Origin: Ephemeroptericola cinctiostellae
Lineage (GTDB): Bacteria; Pseudomonadota; Gammaproteobacteria; Burkholderiales; Burkholderiaceae
Direction of reading: 5' to 3'
DNA length: 64,000 nucleotides
Assembly (NCBI RefSeq): GCF_003339525.1
Contig: NZ_CP031124.1
Location: 1 to 64,000 of the forward strand
The position numbers and the translations under genes are program-made. Positions 1-6,836 of this stretch are shown piece after piece. Each line of letters opens with the position of its first letter. Position 1 is the first letter of the stretch. The notes under the pieces were generated by a model. It saw only the letters and a program-made list of their open reading frames with translations, had not been told where the DNA came from and searched no databases.

Positions 1-701
1 GACGACCCGAGGGCGCAGCCGCAGGACATTTCCACGTGATGCGAGACGGGGTGACGTTGGACGCGGTGCAGGCTCTTGGCAGCAAAAGCCAAATACACGG
101 AACTTTAAATGCGAGCATGGGGATAAAGCAATGCTTAGGCAATCAGGAGGCTTTCAGCGGTAATTTCCATGTTGTCACGGCGTTTAGCGAGGGCGGCTTT
201 GCACAGTTTAACCAAACGCCTGTGGCGGGATCATTAAGGGCGAGCGGCGGCGCCAATGGCCAGGGATCAGAAAACTTAGTTATGGACGTGGTGGCGATTC
301 AAGGCAATATCATTGACCGTGCGCCGGAGCATGGTGGTAATGGCATTGGTGCTGGTTTTAACGTCGCCCCAACATTGACGCGCAACGATCGTCATGCGGT
401 GGCATTCCAATCAAACGCTGGCAGCAAGATAAACATGGCGATTTGTAACGAGCTTGTTCCGACGCTGACGCGCAATGCGTCGCATATGGCCGTTTTTAAT
501 CGTTTCGACGTGCGACGGCTTACCCCTGTTGAGTGTGAGCGATTGCAGGGTTTTGCTGATGATTACACCCTGGTGACGTATCGAGGTGCGTTGGCCAAAG
601 ACACCCCGCGTTACACGGCTTTGGGCAATTCAATGGCTGTGCCTGTGATGGCGTGGATTGGGCAGCGGATTGATCAGTATTTAGGAGTAAATAATGGATA
701 A
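1..701 (+). CDS. Phage-type C5-cytosine DNA methyltransferase, C-terminal part (cut by window edge)
   Basis: The frame is open from base 3, so the catalytic N-terminal half lies outside the window; the GTG at 36 is probably not the true start. The visible part is the variable target-recognition region, with Gly/Asn/Thr-rich segments such as APTLTRNDRHAV and VPTLTRNASHMAV that look like an internal repeat. It is followed by conserved C-terminal methyltransferase motifs: RRLTPVECERLQGF and the closing ALGNSMAVPVMAWIG block. Enzymes of this family transfer a methyl group from SAM to C5 of cytosine. This compact form is typical of prophages and mobile elements, often as protection against restriction. 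The next gene starts inside its stop region, so the two are probably co-translated. Without motifs I to VI activity cannot be judged. Confidence 0.85.
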   Translation, partial: RPEGAAAGHFHVMRDGVTLDAVQALGSKSQIHGTLNASMGIKQCLGNQEAFSGNFHVVTAFSEGGFAQFNQTPVAGSLRASGGANGQGSENLVMDVVAIQGNIIDRAPEHGGNGIGAGFNVAPTLTRNDRHAVAFQSNAGSKINMAICNELVPTLTRNASHMAVFNRFDVRRLTPVECERLQGFADDYTLVTYRGALAKDTPRYTALGNSMAVPVMAWIGQRIDQYLGVNNG

Positions 702-1002
702 AATCGATGTCGAATTGAGCCCGAGGCTTCTGGTCATGGTACGCAGGTTCTGCTCTAAGATTGATCGCACCATAGGAGTTGAGTTGGTTGCTAATTATAT
801 AAGCATGGGGGAGTTTGAGCGCACCGCATATCTTAAGGCGGCCAAAATTCACGCAGAGCCAGTGATAATAGACAACGCTTACACCAATTCTTCAGTTGTT
901 TGTAAATTCAGGGCCGTCGTAGGCGTTGCGCCGATAGTGGGGTTGTATGACACAAAGGAGGAGGCCATCAATGCAGCCGAGGCGTTTATTGCCGACCTGT
1001 GA
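694..1002 (+). CDS. Small hypothetical protein of the integrated element
   Basis: A 102-residue protein that I do not recognise. Its ATG overlaps the end of the methyltransferase frame and follows a good ribosome binding site (AGGAG at about 682-686), which supports a real, co-translated gene. The sequence is soluble-looking. The N-terminal half has a helical stretch rich in Arg and Val, and the C-terminal part (GLYDTKEEAINAAEAFIADL) resembles a small alpha/beta fold ending in a helix. There is no signal peptide or membrane segment. An intrinsic terminator follows 40 bases downstream, so it appears to be the last gene of the methyltransferase operon. A function as accessory or modulator of the methyltransferase would be a guess. 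Confidence 0.6.
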   Translation: MDKIDVELSPRLLVMVRRFCSKIDRTIGVELVANYISMGEFERTAYLKAAKIHAEPVIIDNAYTNSSVVCKFRAVVGVAPIVGLYDTKEEAINAAEAFIADL

Positions 1003-1042
1003 TACATTGATGCCTCATTCACAACCGCTCGCAAGGGCTTTC

Positions 1043-1068
1043 AAAAACCGCTCTTTTGGGCGGTTTTT
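1043..1068 (+). terminator. Intrinsic terminator after the methyltransferase operon
   Basis: An 11-bp stem (AAAAACCGCTC pairing with GGGCGGTTTTT) around a TTTT loop. The T-run in the 3' arm continues as TTTTTGTTTCTTT. It lies 40 bases after the stop of the small hypothetical gene. Confidence 0.85.
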
Positions 1069-1238
1069 GTTTCTTTGAGATTGATCCGCCAAGCCGCGAG
1101 GAGTCGTGGCTTTTTCGTGGATGCGTATTGTTTTAGATTGGCGGGTAACATAGGTTGGTCGTGGGTCGTGGATTTGCTTTTTATTTTTCGTAAGGCATTG
1201 TTATTTAACGTATTTTCATTTACACCCCTTTGTTTTTC

Positions 1239-1505
1239 CCCACGTTTTAACCCTATTTTCCCACGGCTTTGTTTTTGCCTCCCCCCTCCTTTCCTTTATT
1301 TATTTTAATTTCTTTAAAAAAAACAATAAGTTATAAGATAAAGAGGTTTTGGCTTTGAGAAATAAAATCCCACGAAAAAACACGCTGCTTACTTTTTAAT
1401 CCACGGTTTCAAAATTCAATCCACGCGTTTTTGTGGGTGAAAGAAATTTATAAGTCTTTGATTTTATGTGTTTTTGTTTTAAAATAGGTTTTACCCACGG
1501 TTTCA
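1239..1505. repeat. Cluster of CCCACG motifs in a T-rich non-coding stretch
   Basis: The gap 1003-1531 has no convincing gene. It is strongly T-rich on the plus strand and contains repeated short motifs built on CCACG: about 1239-1244, 1260-1266, 1369-1374, 1401-1406, 1421-1425 and 1494-1500, plus an inverted GTGGG at 1433-1437. Two copies are longer direct repeats sharing CCACGGTTTCA (1401-1411 and 1495-1505). They end just before the tyrosine recombinase gene. Iteron-like or recombinase/regulator binding sites are possible; this is inference from pattern only. Confidence 0.5.
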
Positions 1506-1531
1506 CGGGGTTTTTTGTTATGGGGGGCTGG

Positions 1532-2539
1532 ATGCTACGAGAGTTCGAGGATTTTTTGATTTACAAGGCTGACAATGATGGGGCGGCCGATCGGACTGTC
1601 CGTGCGTATCGTGATGTTTTGGTGCGTTTTGAGGCGTGGATCAATGGTCGTGAGCCGTTTGGCTTGTCAGGTGAGGATTTGTTGGTGTTTACGGGGCCTT
1701 ATTTGCACAAAGCCTTGCGCCTTAATGCGACCTCCCGCACGCCCTACGTTGCCTGCTTGCGAGGGCTGTATGCGTGGCGGGCCGAGGTGGCGGGCGGCGC
1801 GAATCCTGCCCTTATTTTGCCCTATCCCAAAAAAGGCGTGACTTTGCCTAGGGTGTTGTCATTGTCCAATGCTGAGCGTTTGATGTGGGCCCCTGATTTT
1901 TCCAAGTTCGAGGGGGTACGTGATGCGGCCATGATGGGATTGTTGATCGGCTGTGGGCTGCGGGTATCGGGGTTGGTTGGGCTCAATGAGGGGTCGCTGG
2001 TCATTCAGGAGGTGGGTGGTGATGTGCGTACAGCCATCAAACCGGTTGAAAAAGGTGGTAAACAAAGGTTGATCCCCGTGCCAAAAGAGGCGGATCTATT
2101 GTTGAGGGTATATTTAGCACACCCTGAGCTTGAGGGGATCGATCGATCTGTGAGCGGTGGGGATAAGGTGCTGTTTGTGACAACCCGCAATCGACGTTGT
2201 GGTGCACACGATTATTACGGTGAGCGTCGACGGTTTTCGACCCGCGGGGTGTTAAAAATGATTCAACGGCATGGTACTGCGGCGGGGATACCCGCCGATC
2301 AGCTGCATCCACACGCGATGCGGCACCTTTATGGCACTGAGCTGGCTGAGGAAAACCAAGACCTTTTGGTGCGCCAAAGCTTGCTCGGACACAAGTCCCC
2401 CAAGTCAACGGAGATTTACACTCATCTGGCGATGCGTAAACTAACAAAAGTGGTCGACAATGCAAATCCGATGAGTAAATTTAACAGCCCTGCTTCACAG
2501 CTGTTGGGCAACTTAACAACGCCGCGCACCCGTCGTTAA
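1532..2539 (+). CDS. Tyrosine recombinase / phage-type integrase
   Basis: A site-specific DNA recombinase of the XerC/XerD-like lambda integrase family, about 335 residues. Residues 1-90 form the SAM-like core-binding domain. The catalytic domain keeps every family residue: R144 (in GCGLRVSGL), K177 (EKGGKQRL), H261 and R264 (HPHAMRH), H287 (LLGHKS) and nucleophile Y296 (TEIYTH). The frame is open from 1466, and an in-frame ATG at 1520 is possible. I chose 1532 because a run of six G lies 4-9 bases upstream of it. It is a second recombinase within the same element as the serine recombinase at 3212. It stands alone, preceded by the CCCACG motif cluster, and may act on the element itself or on replicon dimers. 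Confidence 0.88.
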   Translation: MLREFEDFLIYKADNDGAADRTVRAYRDVLVRFEAWINGREPFGLSGEDLLVFTGPYLHKALRLNATSRTPYVACLRGLYAWRAEVAGGANPALILPYPKKGVTLPRVLSLSNAERLMWAPDFSKFEGVRDAAMMGLLIGCGLRVSGLVGLNEGSLVIQEVGGDVRTAIKPVEKGGKQRLIPVPKEADLLLRVYLAHPELEGIDRSVSGGDKVLFVTTRNRRCGAHDYYGERRRFSTRGVLKMIQRHGTAAGIPADQLHPHAMRHLYGTELAEENQDLLVRQSLLGHKSPKSTEIYTHLAMRKLTKVVDNANPMSKFNSPASQLLGNLTTPRTRR

Positions 2540-2729
2540 GCTCTCTTTGATTCTTACAAGTCTTATTAACAGTACCTGCAACAATGTTTATAATGCCGTC
2601 TTTAGGTGCTTACAACAGTTTTCCAAAGTGACCCTCAAAACGGGCTATATCAAAACCCATTGAACTACGCTTTATAACAAAAAACGAACTCAACACAGCC
2701 CCAAGCCACTCAATTACAAGGACAGATCC

Positions 2730-3209
2730 ATGCAAAAGCGAAGTCAAACAGCAGATAACGCACACCAGCCCGCTGCAACGGACAGGGTGGGGGTTCGGCA
2801 TACCCTCCCAACCCCCTCCCCACAGGGGGGGGAGTACCTGCATGTCTACCCTTTTTTCAAACTTGAGACGGGGCGAAAAAAAACACGCGACCCACGTTTG
2901 CAAGAGTTGAGAGACATCGGGATCCATCACACATGGCAAAAAGTGGCCGACGCAATCGGATTCGACAATTTTTTAGTGATGTGGCGTATCCTTGACGCTG
3001 AAGAAAGCTTGCACAACGAACGAAAAGGCCTTGCTTTTACTTTGCGACGATACCGCTCATATCAGCGTTACCAGCGCGATCGTCTGATTGCTGCTCTTGA
3101 GAAAAAAGGCTTAACTCGCTTACAAATCAAAAAAAGGATTGCCGAAGGTTTGTGTGAAAAGGTCTGGGACAGCTCGATTACCAAAGCAATAAAGAAGGAT
3201 AGGGTTTAA
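2730..3209 (+). CDS. Hypothetical HTH-like protein upstream of the serine recombinase
   Basis: A 159-residue protein, not firmly identified. AAGGA eight bases before the ATG supports this start. The gene ends two bases before the serine recombinase start, so the two are almost certainly one transcript. The N-terminal 45 residues are low in structure and contain LPTPSPQGGE, encoded by a C-run/G-run palindrome at about 2805-2833. The C-terminal half is basic and helical (LRRYRSYQRYQRDRLIAALEKKG, then LTRLQIKKRIAEGL), like a helix-turn-helix similar to Mor-type activators. A role as regulator or recombination directionality factor of the adjacent recombinase fits the position but is inference. 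Confidence 0.65.
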   Translation: MQKRSQTADNAHQPAATDRVGVRHTLPTPSPQGGEYLHVYPFFKLETGRKKTRDPRLQELRDIGIHHTWQKVADAIGFDNFLVMWRILDAEESLHNERKGLAFTLRRYRSYQRYQRDRLIAALEKKGLTRLQIKKRIAEGLCEKVWDSSITKAIKKDRV

Positions 3210-3211
3210 AA

Positions 3212-4774
3212 ATGAGCGAAAAAGCCACGCCAACTGCAATTATTTACGCTCGAGTCAGCTCTCAAGAGCAAAGCGATGGAATTTCTGTCGACAGCCAAAT
3301 TGAGCAAGGTGTAAAAATGGCTGAAGGCTTGGGTGCAAAGGTTTTACATGTTTTTCGTGACGACGGCGTTTCTGGGCGAACCGACAAACGCCCAGCATTT
3401 CAAAGCGCCGTAGCTTATTGCGACGCATGGGATGTCGACTACTTTATTTGTTGGTCGACCTCTCGTTTTGCGCGAAATAAACTTGACGCGGCCAGCTACA
3501 AAAAAATACTTGGACAAAGCCGCACAAAAGTTGTTTACGTATCCATCAATATTGACAGTGATACAGATGAGGGCTGGTTTACTGAGTCAATTTTTGAGAT
3601 AATGGATGAACACCAGAGCCGTCAAAACAGTAAAGACACCCGCCGAAGCATGATGAAAAACGCGAGGGATGGATTTTGGAACGGTGGACCAACCCCATAC
3701 GGCTACATATCTGTCGCCGCAGGCGAACGAAAAAGATTGCAAATCAACGAGGTTGAGGCCGCTGTGGTGCGCAGCATTTATGATGCGTACCTTGCAGGCG
3801 ACGGCTGCAAGGAAATAGCTAATATGTTAAATAAACAAGCATTGAGCCACAAAGGAAAAGCTTGGAGCAAAGCACAGGTCATGCGCACGCTTAAAAATCA
3901 AGTGTACACAGGTGTTATTTTATTTAATCGAAAATCAGTTGGCGGCATTGAAAACCCAGAAAGTGAGTGGATTGTGACCCCGAGCCATGAAAAAATAATT
4001 AGTGCTGAAACCTTCAGTAGGGTTCGCGATACTTTTTTAAAACGAACGGTTTCCGCATCCCTGCCAACCAACCCATGCAGCCATCGGGTATTCAGCGGCA
4101 TGTTGCGCTGCGGCCTTTGTGGTGCAGGCATGCGCACCGAAACAGCGACAGGGCGAAATAAGACCTACAACTATTACAACTGTTCGACTTTTATCAAAAC
4201 AGGCGGATGTAAGAGCCGACGCATAGCAGCCGATGAGTTTGATGAGTGGATGATCAATGTGGTTTTGTCACGCGTCCTAACTATTGAGCGTATGACTGAC
4301 CTGCTTAGTGAGCTTAAGTCAATCACGGGGCAGGCTCAAAAAAACTTCGACCTGAAGTACCAAGCCCTTTTATTGTCGAAGCAAAAAAATGCCAAAGACC
4401 AAAATAAGATCATGTCGGTCATTGCTGAGTTCGGCATGGAAGCCCCAGGCGTGAAAAGCCTTTTGGATAAACTATCGACGCTCGAGAAACAACAGACGAG
4501 TATCGCCTCTGCCATCATAGATCTTGATAACAGTCCTGTACCGCGTTTTGACATCACAAAAGAACATGCTCAGGCGGCATTGGTCACATTGACAGACATT
4601 ATTAAGAGCACCGAAAACAATAAAAAGACGCGCGAACTGATGGGTACATTCATCGAGGCGATTGACATGAATGCGGATTCTATCGACATTCGCTATCGAC
4701 CTGAGCGCATCATTGGAACGAAAAAAAAGAACCATGAACACGTGGTTCATAGTTCTAATTTATGGGGTGGCTGA
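3212..4774 (+). CDS. Large serine recombinase (integrase type)
   Basis: A 520-residue recombinase that cuts and joins DNA through a phosphoserine intermediate. Residues 8-150 are the catalytic resolvase domain with IYARVSSQEQ (likely nucleophile S16, R14) and STSRFARN (R85, R88). Residues 160-280 are the recombinase domain (GPTPYGY onward). A zinc ribbon has C300, C303, C324 and C333. Residues about 360-440 look like a coiled coil. This order is typical of integrases of phages and integrative elements. AAGGA at about 3195 is a distant ribosome binding site. The end is odd: the last codons (LWGG then TGA) lie within the 3' end of tRNA-His, so the gene sits exactly at the attachment site. Its 3' end also encodes a hairpin acting as a terminator on the other strand. 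Confidence 0.93.
   Translation: MSEKATPTAIIYARVSSQEQSDGISVDSQIEQGVKMAEGLGAKVLHVFRDDGVSGRTDKRPAFQSAVAYCDAWDVDYFICWSTSRFARNKLDAASYKKILGQSRTKVVYVSINIDSDTDEGWFTESIFEIMDEHQSRQNSKDTRRSMMKNARDGFWNGGPTPYGYISVAAGERKRLQINEVEAAVVRSIYDAYLAGDGCKEIANMLNKQALSHKGKAWSKAQVMRTLKNQVYTGVILFNRKSVGGIENPESEWIVTPSHEKIISAETFSRVRDTFLKRTVSASLPTNPCSHRVFSGMLRCGLCGAGMRTETATGRNKTYNYYNCSTFIKTGGCKSRRIAADEFDEWMINVVLSRVLTIERMTDLLSELKSITGQAQKNFDLKYQALLLSKQKNAKDQNKIMSVIAEFGMEAPGVKSLLDKLSTLEKQQTSIASAIIDLDNSPVPRFDITKEHAQAALVTLTDIIKSTENNKKTRELMGTFIEAIDMNADSIDIRYRPERIIGTKKKNHEHVVHSSNLWGG
4721..4755 (-). terminator. Terminator of the tRNA operon inside the recombinase gene
   Basis: Read on the minus strand, an 11-bp stem with one mismatch (4745-4755 pairing with 4729-4739, loop CACGT) is followed directly by eight T (4721-4728). 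It lies 8 bases beyond the CCA end of tRNA-His. It therefore suits termination of the Pro-Arg-His tRNA transcript, although it is also coding sequence for the last residues of the serine recombinase on the other strand. Confidence 0.75.
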
Positions 4775-4838
4775 TGGGGCTCGAACCCACGACAACAGGA
4801 ATCACAATCCTGGACTCTACCAACTGAGCTACAGCCAC
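4763..4838 (-). tRNA. tRNA-His (GTG)
   Basis: Cloverleaf on the minus strand. The acceptor GTGGCTG pairs with CAGCCAC, the anticodon loop holds GTG, and the T-loop is GGTTCGAGCC. The 3' CCA is encoded (TGG at 4763-4765). A C at 4839 gives the extra G-1 typical of tRNA-His, opposite C73. The serine recombinase stop codon lies within its last bases. Confidence 0.97.
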
Positions 4839-4856
4839 CATAGTCTTTGCCATTTC

Positions 4857-4933
4857 TGGCCTGCCCGACAGGAATCGAACCTGTGACCCACAGCTTAGAA
4901 GGCTGTTGCTCTATCCAACTGAGCTACGGGCAG
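4857..4933 (-). tRNA. tRNA-Arg (TCT)
   Basis: Cloverleaf on the minus strand. The anticodon stem ACAGC/GCTGT encloses CTTCTAA with anticodon TCT. The acceptor CTGCCCG pairs with CGGGCAG and CCA is encoded. Middle gene of a three-tRNA operon. Confidence 0.97.
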
Positions 4934-4955
4934 ATTTCTGTAAGGCAAAATCTTG

Positions 4956-5032
4956 TGGTCGGAGTACAAGGATTCGAACCTTGGACCCCCTGGTCCCAAA
5001 CCAGGTGCGCTACCGGGCTGCGCTACACTCCG
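4956..5032 (-). tRNA. tRNA-Pro (TGG)
   Basis: Cloverleaf on the minus strand. The anticodon stem CCTGG/CCAGG encloses TTTGGGA with anticodon TGG. The acceptor CGGAGTG pairs with TACTCCG and CCA is encoded. First gene of the tRNA operon, 11 bases below the predicted -10 box. Confidence 0.97.
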
Positions 5033-5043
5033 ACAAGAACGAA

Positions 5044-5072
5044 ATTATATGCCAGTTCAAATAAAATGGCAA
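5044..5072 (-). promoter_or_regulatory. Promoter of the tRNA-Pro/Arg/His operon
   Basis: On the minus strand: -35 TTGCCA (5067-5072), 17-base spacer, -10 TATAAT (5044-5049), placed just before tRNA-Pro. A near-consensus sigma70 promoter. Confidence 0.8.
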
Positions 5073-5124
5073 GCTTACTTTTCAAAATATTTTACTTTTC
5101 TTAAAAATATTTTCAAAGGGCTTA

Positions 5125-5829
5125 TCATTGAGAGTCGTGATGCCCAAACAATTGAAGCTTATAACCATTGCGCCACCATGCAACGACGACGACCAAGGCT
5201 GCACAAACGACTTTAATTAAAAATTCAAAGGAATGAGGAATGTCGCCGATATAGGTTTTAACAGCGGGGTCGGTACAAAACATTTCGCCTGCAAGCCAGC
5301 CCAACAAAGCGGCACCCGCAATAACAATCAACGGAAATCTCTCCATCACGCCCAACAACAATGCACTGCCCCCAATAATCAACGGGATGGACAACAGTAA
5401 GCCAAAAATCAACATCACTGTATTGCCTTGCGCCGCAGCGGCGACGGCAATGACATTGTCTAAGCTCATGACAAGGTCTGCAATTAAAATGGTTTTTATG
5501 GCTTCTTTTAATGTGTGAGCGGGTTTATGTTCGTCTTCGTCATCGCTGTTGATCAATAAATCAATCGCAATGTACAACAATGCCAAACCGCCAATGATTT
5601 TTAAATATGGAAATTGTAACAAAGAGGTGGCGAATAGCGTAAGAACAACCCGCATCACAATGGCAGCACCACTGCCCCACAGAATCGCTTTTCCACGTTG
5701 GTGTTCTGGCAGCTCTTTGGCTGCAAGTGCGATCACAACAGCATTGTCACCTGACAGTAAAATATTGGCAATCATGATCGTCCCCAACATTGACCACGAA
5801 AACTGCGACATAATGGCTGAAAATTCCAT
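5125..5829 (-). CDS. TerC-family integral membrane protein
   Basis: A 234-residue inner-membrane protein of the TerC/YjbE family, linked in other bacteria to metal-ion (manganese) export and tellurite resistance. About seven hydrophobic segments are visible. The two family signatures, LLSGDNAVVIALAA near the N-terminus and VMSLDNVIAVAAAA in the middle, contain the conserved acidic/Asn pairs in membrane helices. The frame is open from 5877, but the ATG at 5829 has AAAGGG six bases upstream and gives the usual family length. A short acidic loop (SDDEDEHK) separates the two halves. It stands alone between the tRNA operon and the sucCD terminator. The substrate cannot be read from the sequence. 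Confidence 0.88.
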   Translation of the reverse strand: MEFSAIMSQFSWSMLGTIMIANILLSGDNAVVIALAAKELPEHQRGKAILWGSGAAIVMRVVLTLFATSLLQFPYLKIIGGLALLYIAIDLLINSDDEDEHKPAHTLKEAIKTILIADLVMSLDNVIAVAAAAQGNTVMLIFGLLLSIPLIIGGSALLLGVMERFPLIVIAGAALLGWLAGEMFCTDPAVKTYIGDIPHSFEFLIKVVCAALVVVVAWWRNGYKLQLFGHHDSQ

Positions 5830-5857
5830 ATCGACCCTTTGAATATAAAAACAAAAA

Positions 5858-5889
5858 AGTAAAAGAACGCTTTTCAACGTTCTTTTACT
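5858..5889 (-). terminator. Terminator after the first sucD
   Basis: A perfect 12-bp inverted repeat (AGTAAAAGAACG and its complement, 8-base loop) followed on the minus strand by a T-run. It lies 28 bases past the sucD stop and before terC. Confidence 0.85.
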
Positions 5890-5911
5890 CTATCTTAACA
5901 AATCTTCGTCA

Positions 5912-6836
5912 AAAAATCACAAAGCAGCTTTCAACAATCGCCCCATTTCAGAAGGGTTTTTGGTGACGGTGATGCCACATGCGTCCATGATGGCAAGTTT
6001 CTCTTGGGCTGTGCCTTTACCACCAGAAATGATGGCACCTGCATGGCCCATGCGTTTACCTGGAGGCGCAGTCACACCTGCAATGAAACCAACCACTGGC
6101 TTACGCATGTTTTCTTTGATCCAGTATGCGGCTTCTTCTTCATCGCCACCACCGATCTCACCAATCATGACCACGGCATCGGTGTCAGGATCGTCATTGA
6201 ACATGCGCATGACATCGATGTGTTTCAAACCATTCACTGGGTCGCCACCAATGCCAACGGCTGTGGATTGACCCAAACCGAGCTCAGTCAATTGACCAAC
6301 CGCTTCGTAAGTCAACGTGCCTGAACGGCTGAGGACGCCAATGCGGCCTTTGCGGTGAATGTGACCTGGCATGATGCCGATTTTGAGTTCTTCTGGGGTG
6401 ATAATGCCTGGGCAGTTAGGCCCCAACAAGATGGTTTTGCGATTTTCACGGCGCATGCGGTCACGCACTTCCATCATGTCGCGCACAGGAATGCCTTCAG
6501 TGATGCAAATGGCCAAATCAAGGTCGGCTTCTACGGCTTCCCAGATGGCAGCGGCTGCGCCTGCGGGTGGGACATAAATCACCGACACTGTGGCACCCGT
6601 TTGTGCTGCGGCTTCTTTGACGGTGCCATAAATGGGTACGCCTTCAAAGTCCTCACCTGCTTTTTTGGGGTTTACACCAGCGACGAAGCAGTTCTTGCCG
6701 TTTGCATATTCACGGCACATGCGGGTGTGGAATTGACCCGTTTTACCCGTGATCCCTTGCGTGATCACTTTCGTGTCTTTGTTGATTAAGATGCTCATGG
6801 TGGTTCTCTTTCAAGTCTATTATTTGGCAGGGGCGA
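5912..6836. repeat. Duplicated sucD block (partner 9667-10591)
   Basis: The two stretches are almost identical. They include all of sucD, the sucC-sucD leader and the last 18 coding bases of the OmpA domain (TTATTTGGCAGGGGCGAA on the plus strand). I saw three base differences. Flanks on both sides are unrelated. Confidence 0.9.
5917..6798 (-). CDS. sucD: Succinyl-CoA synthetase alpha subunit, copy 1
   Basis: A 293-residue alpha subunit of succinyl-CoA synthetase, the TCA-cycle enzyme that converts succinyl-CoA to succinate with ATP or GTP formation. The CoA-binding Rossmann domain opens the protein ([14 protein letters not shown]). The active-site phosphohistidine lies in [19 protein letters not shown] near residue 250. 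The length is normal. The start has AAAGAG before ATG. It begins 21 bases after the stop of the sucC-ompA fusion, so both are one operon, closed by the terminator at 5858. The coding sequence differs from the copy at 9672 by only three bases that I found (5995, 6673, 6676), with identical protein. Such homogeneity between tandem copies suggests recent conversion. Confidence 0.97.
   Translation of the reverse strand: MSILINKDTKVITQGITGKTGQFHTRMCREYANGKNCFVAGVNPKKAGEDFEGVPIYGTVKEAAAQTGATVSVIYVPPAGAAAAIWEAVEADLDLAICITEGIPVRDMMEVRDRMRRENRKTILLGPNCPGIITPEELKIGIMPGHIHRKGRIGVLSRSGTLTYEAVGQLTELGLGQSTAVGIGGDPVNGLKHIDVMRMFNDDPDTDAVVMIGEIGGGDEEEAAYWIKENMRKPVVGFIAGVTAPPGKRMGHAGAIISGGKGTAQEKLAIMDACGITVTKNPSEMGRLLKAAL

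Larger units (their letters stand above)
1..4765. mobile_element. Right part of an element integrated at tRNA-His
   Basis: The region holds a methyltransferase fragment, two different site-specific recombinases and unknown small genes. It stops abruptly at the 3' end of tRNA-His, after which ordinary chromosomal genes begin. The left end lies outside the window, so the flanking direct repeat cannot be seen. The boundary at 4763-4774 is inferred from the recombinase gene running into the tRNA. No structural phage or conjugation genes are visible here, so prophage versus integrative element is undecided. Confidence 0.7.

Noticed and set aside
1075..1308. Open frame of 77 codons in the T-rich gap
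   Set aside because: Composition is Phe/Leu/Pro-rich from the T- and C-runs, there is no ribosome binding site, and it overlaps the terminator and motif cluster.
1239..1505. CCCACG cluster considered as CRISPR
   Set aside because: Motifs of 6-11 bases at irregular spacing, no cas genes.
4679..5216. Plus-strand frames across the tRNA genes
   Set aside because: They run through three tRNA genes on the other strand and have no independent support.
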